Shown here one piece after another: positions 16,749-27,900 of a stretch of DNA of 35,247 bases. This stretch comes from Pirellulales bacterium (lineage in GTDB: Bacteria > Planctomycetota > Planctomycetia > Pirellulales > JAICIG01): NCBI GenBank assembly GCA_035533075.1, contig DATLUO010000182.1:1-35247 (forward strand), written 5' to 3'. The notes below the pieces were generated by a model. That model was not told the DNA's origin. It saw nothing but the letters and a program-made list of their open reading frames with translations, and did no database searches. The first letter of the stretch is position 1; every line of letters starts with the position of its first letter. The translations under genes were made by a program, and so were the position numbers.

Positions 16749-17341
16749 GGTCGTGGAGTTCCTATTTGTGTGACTACCCACGCGACTTGGCCCATACTGC
16801 TCATATCGAGAACAAGCGGTCGCGGGTCGATGGACTTGATGAGTTGTTTTAGCCGCTGCAAGACATTCGCCTTTCGCGAAGCCGCAGATTCGAGCGGCGA
16901 TTTTGGTGGAGGTTGTTCCAGGTGCAGGACGACCCTTAGGCGGTTGCAGTGTAAAGCTGCTTGTGCCAACTGTCTCTCTCCCGCGTCATTGGCGCTGATT
17001 GCGGCGACCACCAGACACGCCAGCGTGTCGCGGACCTTCAGCGCGACTTCATCCGCAAGAAAGGCGAAATTGGACACCCTGGTTTGCCGGTAGTCTTTGA
17101 TTTCGATTTGCCAGCAGATTGAACCCGGCTCGATCGCCAAAACATCGATCCCCTTTGTGCCCGCGACGTTTTTGTTGCCGCAATTCGCACAACGGATGCC
17201 GTCCTCGCATTTCGAACAATTCATACTGGCCCCAGCGAGTTTCATAAACTGATTGCGGTAGAAACTCCACTCATCGAACTTGGACGCCTGCCAATCGCTC
17301 GGAAACTCGAACCGCAGTTGCCCTTCGCTGATCGTCGGCAT
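16745..17341 (-). CDS. Small zinc-ribbon protein with PD-(D/E)XK-like nuclease motif
   Basis: I do not recognise the family of this 198-residue protein. Four cysteines in a CxxC-x5-CxxC arrangement (C42, C45, C51, C54) suggest a zinc ribbon. Just after it, [10 protein letters not shown] (D66) and WQIEIKDYR (E80, K82) reproduce the D...ExK core of PD-(D/E)XK nucleases, with hydrophobic strands around each. The C-terminal half ends in an amphipathic region. It may be a nuclease effector or a catalytically altered relative. Its ATG (17341) overlaps the stop of the AAA gene upstream (TGATG), and its stop overlaps the DUF499 start (ATGA). That coupling implies matched production of the three proteins. 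Confidence 0.8.
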   Translation of the reverse strand: MPTISEGQLRFEFPSDWQASKFDEWSFYRNQFMKLAGASMNCSKCEDGIRCANCGNKNVAGTKGIDVLAIEPGSICWQIEIKDYRQTRVSNFAFLADEVALKVRDTLACLVVAAISANDAGERQLAQAALHCNRLRVVLHLEQPPPKSPLESAASRKANVLQRLKQLIKSIDPRPLVLDMSSMGQVAWVVTQIGTPRP

Positions 17342-18396
17342 CACTCCGTCTCGACTTTCAGATATCGGTCCGATTGGCTGAGCTCCTCGGTCAAAGCGTC
17401 GATCGAGCCGATGTCGTCGATCGTGTCGCCTTGGGTCGCCTCAACGCCTTCCTCACCGCGGTGCAATCCAATGAAGCGCGTCTTAACCGCCTTAAACTCG
17501 TCGCGCTGCAAAAGAATGTCGAGCTCGCGCAGCAAAAACAGGCTGTGGCTCGCAAGGAACACCTGAATGCCGCTTTGGCAAAGGCTCAGAATCGTGCGGG
17601 CGATCATCTTGATCGCTTTCGGGTTCAAGTTCGATTCGGGCTCGTCCCAAAACAAGAACCCCTTATCGACCAGCGAGCCGGTGGCGATCAGCCGCGCCAG
17701 CATGGCCAGCTTCCTCAACCCCTCGGCGACCAGGTGCATCTCCGTGCTGACGCCCGCGACATTCAAATAGAAGCGGCCGGCCTTGTCGAGCTCGACCTTG
17801 CCGCCCATCGCTTCCTCAAGTGGAACCAGCAATTCCCGAATGCGCTTCTCCCGCGGACCCCGGGCCAAGGGCGCGCCGAGCAAAATGCACGTGTCGCGCC
17901 AGGTTTCCTCGAAGGACAGATGCGTTGTCTCATAAAGCGAGACGAAGCCGGGGTAGATCGTCAACAGCTCGCGTGTCGGCAGGTAAACCGGCAGTTTATC
18001 GGGCCATGCCGAAGGGGTCTTGTCGATGGTGACTTCCGACTTGCTGGTGGTGTTGAACGAGAATGCCAACGGAGGCTTGTTGGGGGAAAACAGGCAGCTC
18101 ACTTCGCATCGCTGCCGCCCTGGGCTTGCGCGGCGCGCCAGCCGCCCCAACTCGTCCGGCCGGAAAACGGCGTTGAGCTTGTCGGCGATGGCGGTCTGCA
18201 AATACGCCTTCGTTGGCGTCCCCGGACCTTGTTCCTTTTTCCTCGTCGCGCCGGCATAGAGGGCCGAGTACGCCACCTTCAGGATGTGCGTTTTGCCCGT
18301 CGAGTTTTCGCCCACGATCACGTTGAGGTTCGACGCGAAGCTCAATCGTGCTTCAGTGAAAGCGGTGAAATTCTTCAGCGAAAGTGATTTAAGCAT
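17341..18396 (-). CDS. SMC/OLD-like AAA ATPase without nuclease domain
   Basis: This 351-residue ABC-type ATPase of the RecF/OLD class has N-terminal MLKSLSLKNFTAF, Walker A GENSTGKT (29-36), a signature-like AEGLRK (about 224-229), Walker B FLFWDEPESNL (about 247-257) and the histidine switch ASHS (about 282-285). It is too short for the TOPRIM nuclease found in OLD and GajA proteins; a small PD-(D/E)XK-like protein follows in TGATG coupling instead. I infer an ATPase-nuclease pair in which the enzyme activity is on a separate chain. The start lies 29 nt after the methyltransferase stop, with only a weak GGAA upstream. Its role in DNA or nucleotide sensing is inferred from its relatives. Confidence 0.87.
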   Translation of the reverse strand: MLKSLSLKNFTAFTEARLSFASNLNVIVGENSTGKTHILKVAYSALYAGATRKKEQGPGTPTKAYLQTAIADKLNAVFRPDELGRLARRASPGRQRCEVSCLFSPNKPPLAFSFNTTSKSEVTIDKTPSAWPDKLPVYLPTRELLTIYPGFVSLYETTHLSFEETWRDTCILLGAPLARGPREKRIRELLVPLEEAMGGKVELDKAGRFYLNVAGVSTEMHLVAEGLRKLAMLARLIATGSLVDKGFLFWDEPESNLNPKAIKMIARTILSLCQSGIQVFLASHSLFLLRELDILLQRDEFKAVKTRFIGLHRGEEGVEATQGDTIDDIGSIDALTEELSQSDRYLKVETE

Positions 18397-18425
18397 GCAA
18401 TCGTTCCGGTTTAGGCGTCCTGACT

Positions 18426-21335
18426 CTATTCAAACAGGCCGCGTTGGGCGGCGGGGGGTTGTTTGGCGGCGGCGGTTTCGATGCCGGTCCAAGAGGTGAT
18501 CAGCTCGTTGTAGGCCCGCGCGTCTTCCGCCCGGCCGGCCCGCTCGCTGAGCGTGTACAGCCGGTAGGCAAGCTGCCGAGCACTTTCGGCCTTGTGCGCC
18601 ACGGCCGCGAACACCGATCCCGCGCCCGTGTCGCCCGTCGAGTTGAAGACTCGGATGAGCTGGTGCAGCACCTCCCAGACGGGCAAACGCTCGTCGGCCT
18701 GCGGATCCCAGTCGGTGGGATACTCGGCCCACTTGAGCAACCGGGCCTGTCCGCCCGCGGAGCGCAGCACGCCCGACTGTTTGACGCCTTCGACGCTGGT
18801 TCCCTTGGCGCGGGCCAGCACGTCGGCTTCGCCGAACTGGCCGTTCTCCCAGCCATGCTGCTCGAACCAGCGCAAGCAGAACTGCGTATCGGCGTCGAAA
18901 TCGTCGTCGGCCAAAAAGCGGTTGATGAGCTGCAATGCCGTGCGGACCGTCATCGGCGTGCCATCGGCTTCCAGCACCGCCGAGTATTTGGAGAACACCG
19001 CCATGCCCGGCCCGATGATGGCTTGCGAGAGATCGACCGGAGCGACGGGGGAATGGAGCCCTTCGCTTTCGCGGGTCATGCTATCCAAGGCCAGAGGCAA
19101 AGCCGCGTTGAGCTCGCGAATGAATTCGCGACGAGAAACCATTGGTGCATCCAGATGTTTTGGACGGCACACGAGAACGATCGACGACGCCAAGGCATTC
19201 GTTCCGGAACCGACCATTCGATTGCCGAGCTCAGTGCGCATGGGCCATGTGCCCGTTAGGGACAGGCCGGCGCGGTAGACGGCTTCGAGAAAGGTCACCC
19301 AACCTGTGCTCGACGTTCCATCCTTCGATTCTGTCTCCGATTGCTTGAACGCGTAGTAAATAGTTAGTGGCGCGGAGGGGTGTGCGCTAACCGCGAGCCG
19401 ATGCATAACCTGTGTCATGCCGTCGAGAAAGAACTTCTCGGCCTTTTCTTTTGTTCCGTGTCGATAAGGGGTGGCGACCAATTCTTCGACTTTGGGGACC
19501 GCGATCGTTGCCAAGATGTCTGGAAAGACTGCGCGAAGTGAGCGTCGTAGCCAGACATAAAAGAAATCAGAGAGGTCGGCGTACCCAATGTTGTCGTAGT
19601 AAGGCGGATCTGTGGAGCAAAAGCGGTTGTTGCCTATGCCTTGCGATTGCGCGAGCCCTTGGATCGCCGTGCCACTAGCCGCCGCCGCGATTGCGCAGTT
19701 TTCAATGCTCTCCGCCGTCCAGTCAATTGCGCCGCAAAAGCTGCCGGTCCCGCCGAGTAGCACATTTAATTCGGCGAAGTCCCACGTCATCGGCAGCGCT
19801 TGCCTGCCGAATGTATTCCGCGTAGAGTCTCTCTCGGTGAACCAAGTGCATAAGCTTGAGCCCCTGTCAGCCAACTTATTTAGCCCAAAGGCCAAGTACA
19901 CGCTCACCGCTTCGGCGTATGCTCTGGCCCCGGTGCCGCAGGCATCGACCCCGCGATCGTCATCGTGCATCCCGGCGGCGAGGGCGTCGGCTCGGATGTG
20001 CGCCCGCGCGTCCGCAACCAGGTCACTGAACGTCGTCAGGGCCACCAACTGCCGCGGCGTGAAGAGATCGGCGAATGTTGTCATGCCGTAGTTGGGCGTT
20101 TTGAAGTCGCGCGGGTTGTCGGGCAGTTTCGCTTCGGGCGCCCACACTGGTATCGCCTTCGCCGCGAGACGCTCGTGCTGATCGGTTGGCGCAAGGTAGA
20201 CCCGTCTGCGCATTCCCTCAGCGACAATCGCCATCAGCTTCTGGCGCATACGCCCCGCCTGGCCTTCGGTGCGGATGTAACCATATTCCATCGGAACATT
20301 CGACATCAAACAGCGAAATGCTTGTCGCTTGCCCGCAGTCGTTCCACCTTTCGCCTCGGCGGTCGGCTTGCCGACTTTCACAGTGAAGCGGTATCCGCTC
20401 TTCCCGATCACGGGTTCGACGTAGGCTTCCTTGCCCGGCTTGCTGCTCAAGATAAACGTGCTGGCGAGCGGCACGTCGACGTGCGAAAACGCCGGGTTGG
20501 GACTCTTCACAGTCCGCGCCCAGAGCCAGGCGATGACGGTCAGCTTGTCGCCTTCATAGGGCTTCAGGTCGGGCCGCTCTTGGACCATTTCCGGCGTGAT
20601 CTCGATCGGCGGATACAAGTGGCCGATTCGCTTGAATGCTTCATCGCGCATCCATTTGCCGTAGTAACGCACGTCTTCGGCCAGCCCCTGCGCCCCTTTC
20701 CACTCGCGCCTCAGTAGCGAGCTCTCTTGACGCGCGGCGCGGTTGACCGGCGGCCGGCCGGCGAACTTGGGTGGGATCTCGATCATGGCCTTGTTAATCA
20801 ATACGGCCACGGGGTTCAGATCGCTGGCGTAGGCGTCCAGCCCCAACCGCTGCGCCTCCAGCGGTATCGTGCCGCCGCCCGCGAACGGATCGTGCAGGCC
20901 GGGCATCTTGTTGGCATCGAACAGCTCCGCCGCCCGCGGATGATGTTTGTTGAGCTCGCACGTCTCGCGCCAGCTTTGGCGGATCGCCTCACGGGCCTTT
21001 TCCAATACCGTTTCGTTGGTCGTGTTTTCCCACTTCACCAGGTCTTCGATGATGGCGAACAGCCGCGCGCGGGCCTTGGCCCAGTGGCCTTTGACCTGCT
21101 TGTTCGCCTCTTTGCCGGGGTTTTGGCATCGCCAGAGGTCTTCAGGATCGTTGACAAGTTGCGAGAAGATCACCGCCCGCGCCGCCGCCAACGGCCGCCG
21201 CGCCCACCACAGGTGCAGCGTGCTCGGGTGCCCATGCCGGATCGACTTCTCCCGGCTGCACGCCGCGTTGATCGCGTCCAGCGGCAAGGCGACCTCGATG
21301 AGCTTCTTCGGGCAAACGATGGTGTGTTCGTTCAT
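18426..21335 (-). CDS. DUF1156 domain DNA methyltransferase
   Basis: This 969-residue probable N6-adenine or N4-cytosine DNA methyltransferase starts with the DUF1156 signature ([34 protein letters not shown]). The SAM-binding motif [14 protein letters not shown] is at about 148-161 and the catalytic motif DPPYYDN at about 576-582. The roughly 415 residues between them would hold target recognition. It probably marks host DNA for the operon's defence function. The ATG at 21335 gives the usual family N-terminus; an in-frame ATG at 21350 is possible, which would leave only 2 nt after the protease stop. Neither has a clear Shine-Dalgarno site at ideal distance, so translation may depend on coupling to the protease gene. 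Confidence 0.92.
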   Translation of the reverse strand: MNEHTIVCPKKLIEVALPLDAINAACSREKSIRHGHPSTLHLWWARRPLAAARAVIFSQLVNDPEDLWRCQNPGKEANKQVKGHWAKARARLFAIIEDLVKWENTTNETVLEKAREAIRQSWRETCELNKHHPRAAELFDANKMPGLHDPFAGGGTIPLEAQRLGLDAYASDLNPVAVLINKAMIEIPPKFAGRPPVNRAARQESSLLRREWKGAQGLAEDVRYYGKWMRDEAFKRIGHLYPPIEITPEMVQERPDLKPYEGDKLTVIAWLWARTVKSPNPAFSHVDVPLASTFILSSKPGKEAYVEPVIGKSGYRFTVKVGKPTAEAKGGTTAGKRQAFRCLMSNVPMEYGYIRTEGQAGRMRQKLMAIVAEGMRRRVYLAPTDQHERLAAKAIPVWAPEAKLPDNPRDFKTPNYGMTTFADLFTPRQLVALTTFSDLVADARAHIRADALAAGMHDDDRGVDACGTGARAYAEAVSVYLAFGLNKLADRGSSLCTWFTERDSTRNTFGRQALPMTWDFAELNVLLGGTGSFCGAIDWTAESIENCAIAAAASGTAIQGLAQSQGIGNNRFCSTDPPYYDNIGYADLSDFFYVWLRRSLRAVFPDILATIAVPKVEELVATPYRHGTKEKAEKFFLDGMTQVMHRLAVSAHPSAPLTIYYAFKQSETESKDGTSSTGWVTFLEAVYRAGLSLTGTWPMRTELGNRMVGSGTNALASSIVLVCRPKHLDAPMVSRREFIRELNAALPLALDSMTRESEGLHSPVAPVDLSQAIIGPGMAVFSKYSAVLEADGTPMTVRTALQLINRFLADDDFDADTQFCLRWFEQHGWENGQFGEADVLARAKGTSVEGVKQSGVLRSAGGQARLLKWAEYPTDWDPQADERLPVWEVLHQLIRVFNSTGDTGAGSVFAAVAHKAESARQLAYRLYTLSERAGRAEDARAYNELITSWTGIETAAAKQPPAAQRGLFE

Positions 21336-21352
21336 GCGATCGCTAAACATCC

Positions 21353-23929
21353 TTAGCTGCCAAGTGGGTTTCGCGTTCGCACTTCGATGGTCGGCCGAAT
21401 ACGTGCGCGCACTTCCTGATAAACGGGAATCGCGACGCCTTCGGAAACTTCCAGCGAGACGACCAATCCGTAGGGGACTGGATGCGCCAGAGCGCCCGCG
21501 TCGGCACGGCAGTTCACTTTGATCGACAGCGAATCCCCGTCGGAAATGACATGCGCGTCACGCCCTTCAAACACTTCGTGGTGGACGGTCCCTCGTCGTA
21601 CTTCGTGCCATTCAGCGTCCGTTCGGTCGCGCGTAAGTCGCGGTCCTTGCACGTCAAACCAGAGACTGGCTGCGCGATATTTCTGGGTTGTCGGTAAGAC
21701 GGGCGAGAGCCAGGCAACGGTAACCGTCAAGCGCCTCCAGTCTGTGCGAGAACCAAGCGAGGGAGGAAGCGGAAGCTCAAACACGTGAGCCGCGCCGTCG
21801 CCAAGTTCACCAAAGCCAAGGACGGTCGCTCGTTGCTCCGCGCACTGCATCACCCGCTGCGTGTCTGGGACGCCGTATCCTAGCCATTGGCTCTTCCAGT
21901 GCCGTAGCGAGCGACCATCCGTGTGAGGGGATAGCACATCGTGGAGGCGATCTCCGCACATATCCCAAGAGCATCCATGCACGATCATCGCCTTAAGCAG
22001 CGGAGCAATGAATGCGGTCGCGTCGGGAACCTCCTGCTGAGATTCAAGCAGCGTGGCCAGCGAATCGTGACAGCGACCCAAGTGGTGACTAAGCAATGCC
22101 GCCGCATTGCTCGTTCCCGCGGAATGGAACGTTTTCCGGATGTCTCCGGGCAAGCTTCCGGGCGTGGCCGAGCACTGCCCGGGCGCGCTGCGCCGCGGGA
22201 AACAGGAAAGCGTGGTCCCCGTTGGTGAGTAGTTATAAAGAACCCTTCCGCCCGAGAATGTCAGGTCGGGCTTCACGGACCGACGATAGCCGCCGCCAAA
22301 AGCGGAAATGGGGCTTGGCAGCGGTACCGTAAACAGCTCAACGAGTCGTCCGACCGGGTTTGCTCCGGAGCCATCGTGATGGGTTGCGCCCACCGTAATC
22401 GCATTGATCGACTCGGCTGGCGAAAATAAGCGGCGGTTTCTCGCATCTTCGTAAAGTTTTCTGATAGCGAGCGCCTCGCGTTCCGCGTCGCCCAGCGCAC
22501 GGAACTCCGATTCGGAGATACCGAGGTCGAGGTCGTGCGTTTGATTCCCGGCACTCACCACAAACAGCACACCGTACTTGTGGCTTAGCCAGTCAAGAAG
22601 ACGCGCAAGCGAGCTCATCAGTTGGAAGAACGGACGGCTTGGGTCGCCAATGGCCAAATTGATGATTCGAACCGCGGGGGCGACGGCTGGTTGGTTTCCG
22701 TCGCCCTCACAAATCCTGCGCACCGCGCGATGAATCAGGTCAATCACCAGCATGTCGCGGGGCAGCTCCTCGGGCCACGGTTCGTGATGCCAGCTTACCG
22801 GCTTCATGATCGGTCGCACGTACACCGGCCGGGACAAGGCGCGGTTGCCGTCGCTCAAGTCTCCATGAACGACCAACGAACAGATCGACGTGCCGTGAAC
22901 ACGGCGAGCCGCCGGGCAATCCGGAGCGAAGTCGTCTGGGTCGTCGACGATCAGGCGACCGTCAAGCAGTTCGTGCTTTTCCAGGGGGAATCCGTCAAGG
23001 ACCGCGATGACCGGCGCGCCCGAGGGAAGCGGCTTCTCGTCGCGTTCCGGCAAATCTTCCGGATCCCCTTCGATTTCCTGTTTACCCGTCGCCATTTGGC
23101 CCACGGGACGAAAGAACATGATGCTATCGCACTTTACCAGTTCGACGGCCTGGTGATTGATGATTCGCTCAATCTCGCCCTGCGGCAGTTCGGCAAGGAT
23201 GCCGTGGTAGGCGATTTCCTGCAGCACATATCGTCCTGGAACGCTGCCCCCGGACTGCTGAATGAGCTGCGCGACCGCTGCTTCCGCGGCTTCTCGTTGA
23301 GGCAAGTTGCCGCGAAACCAGAGCTCAATCTCCAGCTTCACCGGCTGGTCGGGGCGATCGCGCAGATCTTCTTGCCACGCCTCGATGGCGCCAGTTTCCT
23401 CCAAGCGGTCGCGAATATCCCAGCGTCGAATGTCGTGAAGCAACAGGAACACGTCGCGAAACTTGGTCAGGCCACGCTGCCACGTCATCGACGGATCGCG
23501 CTTATAGTTGTCCCATAGGGAGAGCATCTCGCGCAGGCCCTGCTGATTGCTCATCAGCAAATAGAGCCGGCCGCCGAGTCGCTTGTCCTTGTGCTTCTTG
23601 TCGTAGAAGTCGTCGTCCGGCGCGATTTCATCAATCTCGTTCTCGCCCAACCATTCGAGTCCGTCGATCTTGGCTACCGCCTTGGCAAAATCATCGACGC
23701 TTCCCACGGTTTCGATCACGAGAACCTGTTCGGGATCAATTCCGCTCGGGCTTTGCCGAACTTCAACGGCACGAGCTTCGAATGCTTGCTGAAGCGAATC
23801 AAGTTTTGGGCCAATGCGCTCGCCCTGCCGGCCAACGCTTGGCCGGTGTATGTCAGGGGCGCCGCCGCGCCCTTTGTCACGGTCAGCGGTTTGAGGCCGC
23901 GGGAAAATCAAGAGCGGAAGCTCTGGCAT
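21353..23929 (-). CDS. S8 (subtilisin-like) serine protease, IetS-like
   Basis: This 858-residue protein has a complete subtilase triad: Asp312 in VIAVLDGFP, His345 in [16 protein letters not shown], oxyanion Asn462 in [10 protein letters not shown] and Ser607 in [12 protein letters not shown]. About 300 residues precede the protease domain and about 230 follow. There is no signal peptide, so it acts in the cytoplasm. An AAA+ ATPase gene lies directly upstream and shares one base (TAATG). This ATPase-subtilase pair has the layout of the IetAS system, described as a plasmid stability module and anti-phage defence, in which the protease is the toxic effector. Here it sits inside a larger operon, which is unusual as far as I know. 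An upstream in-frame extension was rejected because it overlaps the ATPase gene. Confidence 0.92.
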   Translation of the reverse strand: MPELPLLIFPRPQTADRDKGRGGAPDIHRPSVGRQGERIGPKLDSLQQAFEARAVEVRQSPSGIDPEQVLVIETVGSVDDFAKAVAKIDGLEWLGENEIDEIAPDDDFYDKKHKDKRLGGRLYLLMSNQQGLREMLSLWDNYKRDPSMTWQRGLTKFRDVFLLLHDIRRWDIRDRLEETGAIEAWQEDLRDRPDQPVKLEIELWFRGNLPQREAAEAAVAQLIQQSGGSVPGRYVLQEIAYHGILAELPQGEIERIINHQAVELVKCDSIMFFRPVGQMATGKQEIEGDPEDLPERDEKPLPSGAPVIAVLDGFPLEKHELLDGRLIVDDPDDFAPDCPAARRVHGTSICSLVVHGDLSDGNRALSRPVYVRPIMKPVSWHHEPWPEELPRDMLVIDLIHRAVRRICEGDGNQPAVAPAVRIINLAIGDPSRPFFQLMSSLARLLDWLSHKYGVLFVVSAGNQTHDLDLGISESEFRALGDAEREALAIRKLYEDARNRRLFSPAESINAITVGATHHDGSGANPVGRLVELFTVPLPSPISAFGGGYRRSVKPDLTFSGGRVLYNYSPTGTTLSCFPRRSAPGQCSATPGSLPGDIRKTFHSAGTSNAAALLSHHLGRCHDSLATLLESQQEVPDATAFIAPLLKAMIVHGCSWDMCGDRLHDVLSPHTDGRSLRHWKSQWLGYGVPDTQRVMQCAEQRATVLGFGELGDGAAHVFELPLPPSLGSRTDWRRLTVTVAWLSPVLPTTQKYRAASLWFDVQGPRLTRDRTDAEWHEVRRGTVHHEVFEGRDAHVISDGDSLSIKVNCRADAGALAHPVPYGLVVSLEVSEGVAIPVYQEVRARIRPTIEVRTRNPLGS

Positions 23930-24954
23930 TAGCCTTCGGCTCCGTTGTTCAGCATCGACGTGACGGTGCGCGCCTTCCACGTCTTCAGGGTTTCAGCGAC
24001 GATCGCTTTGATGTTCGCGTCCGGCTGGCCCAACACGAACTTCCGAAACACCGAGGCGCCGAATTCCTCGGCCTCGGCAAAGTTCACTCCGGAGAGTTTC
24101 TTGGCGAGCGCGTCGGGCGGGTAGCCGAGCGGCTGCTTGACGCGCCGTTCAAAACTCGCAAACCATTCGGCCAATCTGGCCCGCGTCGGCTGCGGCAGTT
24201 CGATTCGCACTTGGAATCGCCGCCACGCCGCGCGATCGAGCAGTTCCGGATGGTTGGTGGCGCCAATGACGACCACGTGGCTTGGCAACGCGTCCACTTG
24301 CATCAGCAGCGAACTGACCACTCGCTTGATCTCGCCTGTTTCGTGGGTGTCGCCGCGCTCCTTACCGAGCGTCTCAAATTCATCGAAGAACAGGACGCAT
24401 CGCCGCGTGCTGGCAAACTCCAGCAGGCGCCGGAGGCGGACGGCGGTTTCGCCCAAATAGGCGCCCACGATGCCGTCGTATCGCACCTGGAGAAGCGGCA
24501 CCATCAACGCCTCGGCCACCGCCTCGGCGAGCGAGGTCTTGCCATTTCCCGGCGGCCCAATAAAAAGCAACCGGTTGCGAGGTTCGAGGTTGTAAGACCG
24601 AAGCAAATCGACGCGGTGGTGTTCGGAGACGACTTCGTTAATCACCGTGACGACGTCCGGGGGCAGAATCAATTCATCCAGCTTCTTCTGGGGAATCAAC
24701 TCCAAGACGAACGCGCTCACGTTCTTATCGAGCAGAGTGCTTCCATTTACCCGATTTGTCCCGGCGTGCGCCACGCCAACCAACTCCTGCAGCTTCTCAG
24801 CAAGCACGGAGTGGTTCTTCGCCCTCTCTTCCGCGATGAGCGCATCGACGACTTTTCTAAACTTTGCGCGATCGCCCGCCATCCCGGTCGCGACAAGGTC
24901 AGTGATTAAGTCAGCTCGCGCCATGGTTTCGTTCTGCTTTCCTTCCGCTGCCAT
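23929..24954 (-). CDS. AAA+ ATPase, IetA-like
   Basis: This 341-residue ATPase has an N-terminal helical region (about 1-95), then a classic AAA+ module. Walker A is GPPGNGKT (133-140), Walker B VLFFDEFE (about 187-194), sensor-1 region VVIGATNHPELLD, and candidate finger arginines in RAAWRRFQ. It resembles FtsH- or spastin-like ATPases more than Clp. Coupled by TAATG to a subtilase, it matches IetA, the partner that controls or unfolds substrates for the protease in IetAS. The start at 24954 lies 21 nt after the helicase stop; ATG 24924 (MARADLITDL) is a credible alternative, and neither has an ideally spaced Shine-Dalgarno site. Confidence 0.88.
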   Translation of the reverse strand: MAAEGKQNETMARADLITDLVATGMAGDRAKFRKVVDALIAEERAKNHSVLAEKLQELVGVAHAGTNRVNGSTLLDKNVSAFVLELIPQKKLDELILPPDVVTVINEVVSEHHRVDLLRSYNLEPRNRLLFIGPPGNGKTSLAEAVAEALMVPLLQVRYDGIVGAYLGETAVRLRRLLEFASTRRCVLFFDEFETLGKERGDTHETGEIKRVVSSLLMQVDALPSHVVVIGATNHPELLDRAAWRRFQVRIELPQPTRARLAEWFASFERRVKQPLGYPPDALAKKLSGVNFAEAEEFGASVFRKFVLGQPDANIKAIVAETLKTWKARTVTSMLNNGAEG

Positions 24955-24975
24955 CCGGTCGCTTGCCCCTGTTCA

Positions 24976-27900
24976 TCATACCCGCTTGCATCGCAGCAAA
25001 AGCTCTTTCAAATCGAAATTGATCGAGGCCACGCCCCAGCCCGGCTCGCGATCGAACGGTCGGCGAATATAGTAGGGGCCTTCGACGCTGTCATCCTCGG
25101 CGACAATCACAATGGCCAGCACGAACTTGTCGCCCTGGTTGAAGGCATAAAGTATCTCGTTACGGGTTACCGTGACCGTCGCGGCGCCCTTCGCGCGGCC
25201 CTTGACTTCGATGTGGCGAGGCTCTGTTTGCTTATGGTTGGGGGCTTGCCTATGGTCGAGGGCCGGCGGGTTCGACGTCAAATCCCAGCCGCACTTTTCC
25301 CGCGACACATCGACGACCTGGCAACCGCGGGCTTCTTCATACCGCCGCACCGCCTCCATCGCCAGCCGCTCGATACGGCTGCGCGCGAGGGGGCCGGCGG
25401 AGACCTCGGGCGCTGCGGCGTCGTCGCCACGCGCGTGCCGCAGCAGGCCCGCCGGCACGACCAGCGCGCCGCCCAAGACGATCGGCGTGCCGTTCACCAC
25501 GTGCCGCATCGACTGCAGCTCTTTCTTGCGGTTCTCCAGGCGGCCTTCCAGATCGGTGACGGTGCGGCGGGCGTTCTCGAGGTTGAGCCGCACGTCTTTG
25601 CCCGACGCCAGGTCTTCCTTGAGCCGCACCCAGCGATCGGTCCAGAAAGCGATCTCCTTGCTCAGCCGGTCGTGTACGGCGGCGAGCGTCTTGTCGACAT
25701 GGGCCACGCGGCGGTCCGAAACTTCACGGAAATGTTCGGGCACCAGCGTCTCGGCCGCCAGCGCGATGGCCCGCCGCTCCTGATCGGCGGCGATCCAAGG
25801 AGCGTCGAGCACGTTGTTGACGAGCGGCCGCTGGTGATCGGCCAGCGGCTCCAAGTCGAGGTGCGGCGCCCAACCGGCGAACGAAGTCGAGCCGTCGGGA
25901 TTGACGCGCACGAATTGCAGCCGTTTGGAAAGCGCCTGGCCGTCGCCCGACTTCACCTCGTGCGTCAGCAAGAACATCAGCCACGGCTCGTGGCCGGCGT
26001 CGGCGGGATCGACGAGCACCGTCCCCTGGCGCAGCAGGTTGGCGTGTTGCTCCAGCAGCAAATCGCTGACGGCGAGCATGAGTGGATGGCCGGGGTGCAT
26101 CAGCACGGCGCGCGCCAGGCCCGGCTTGTCGAGTGGCTGCATCGCCTCCTTGTCGAAACAGACGCGGTCGTAGCGCTTGAGCACCGGCTCCAGCTCGCGG
26201 CGATTGCGGCCCGTGATGCGGCGATCGCGCTCGCGGATGGAGGCGGGCACATGGGTGATTTCGAGGCGGCCGTGCTCGCGAGGATAGATCGAACCGCCGA
26301 ACTGCTCGAACGCCTTGAGAAAGAACGAGCGCACGAAGTAGGGTTGCAGCCGCCGGGCTTCGGCTTTTTCCATTTCCAGCTTGACGGCATACAGCCGCTC
26401 GGCGCTCATCGTCTCTTGGGCCAGGGCGTTGCGGTCGAGCAGCGACTTCAAATGATCGTGGTCGAGCGCCTGGTCGATCTTGCGCGTCAGGCGGGCGCGC
26501 ACCTCGGGCTGGTCGCCGTAGCGGATAGCTTGAATCAGCAGCTCCTTGAGGCTGGTTCCTTCGAACACCTCGCCCAGGATGTCGAACACGCGTCCCTTGA
26601 GTGCCTCGCTTTCGATTTCCAGCTTTTCGAGCAGCCGATGGTAGACGTCGCCTTCGCGGGTCTCTTTGGCGACGAGGTTCCACAAGTGGCAGACTTCGAT
26701 TTGCCCGATGCGGTGAATGCGGCCGAAGCGTTGTTCGAGGCGGTTGGGGTTCCAAGGCAGGTCGTAGTTGACCATCAGGTTGGCGCACTGCAGGTTGACG
26801 CCTTCGCCCGCGGCATCGGTGGCGACCAGCACGCGCACGTCGGAATCGGAGCGGAACAGGGCCTGCAAGCGGCGGCGTTCGTCGCGATGCGTGCCGCCGT
26901 GGATGGTGATGATGGCATCGGGGTTGCCGAGCACTCCGGCGATCCGCTGGTGCAGGTAGTTGAGGGTGTCTCGATGCTCGGAGAAGACGATCAATTTGCG
27001 CTGCCGGCCGAAAGCGTCTCGCATTTCGGGAGCGTTCTGCAGAATGGTCGAGAGCTCCTCCCATTTGCGGTCTTGCCCGGAGGCCACCACGGCCTTGGCT
27101 TGTTGCTCCAGGCGTTTAAGAATGACGATTTCCGCCCCCAGCTCGTTGATGGTTTGGGCGGCGGTGGCGTCGTCGACCAACGCTTCTTCGAGGTTTTCCT
27201 GTTCCTCGGCGTTGAGATCGTCGTCATCCTCGGGAACGACCGCCAGCGTTTCGGCCAGCGCTTGGCGGCCACGGATACCGAGCTTCTCTTCGCGGAGGCG
27301 GTTTTCCAACCGTTCTCTGCGGCGTTTGAGCGATTGGTAGATGGCCTCGGGGCTGGAGGCGAGGCGACGCTGCAGGGCGGTTAGCGCGAAGCCGACGGAA
27401 CCCTTTCGTGAACCGTGCAGTTCGTCGGCCTTGCCCATTTCGGTCTTCACATATTCGGTCACGGCCTCATACAAGGCGGCTTCAATTTCAGACAGCCGGT
27501 AGTTGACGGTGTAGGCCCGGCGTTCGGGAAACAAGGGCGTGTTGTCGAACTTGACCAGTTCTTCCTTGACCATGCGGCGCATGAGATCGCAGGCATCGAC
27601 TTTGTGAACGCCGTCGCGGAACTTGCCGTAAAAGCGGTCAGAGTCGAGCAGCGAGAGAAAAAGCTGAAAATCCTCTTCCTTGCCGCAGTGTGGCGTGGCG
27701 GTCATCAGCAGCAGGTGGCGCGCGTTTTGGCCCAGGCGTTCCGCGAAGCGAAAGCGGCCCGTTTTTTCGAGCTTCGAGCCGAAGTAGTGCGCGGCCAGTT
27801 TGTGGGCTTCGTCGAAGACGGCCAGGTCCCAGCCGGCATTGCAGAGCTTTTCTTGCAACTCCTCATTTCGCGACATCTGATCGAGGCGCACGATCAGTTG

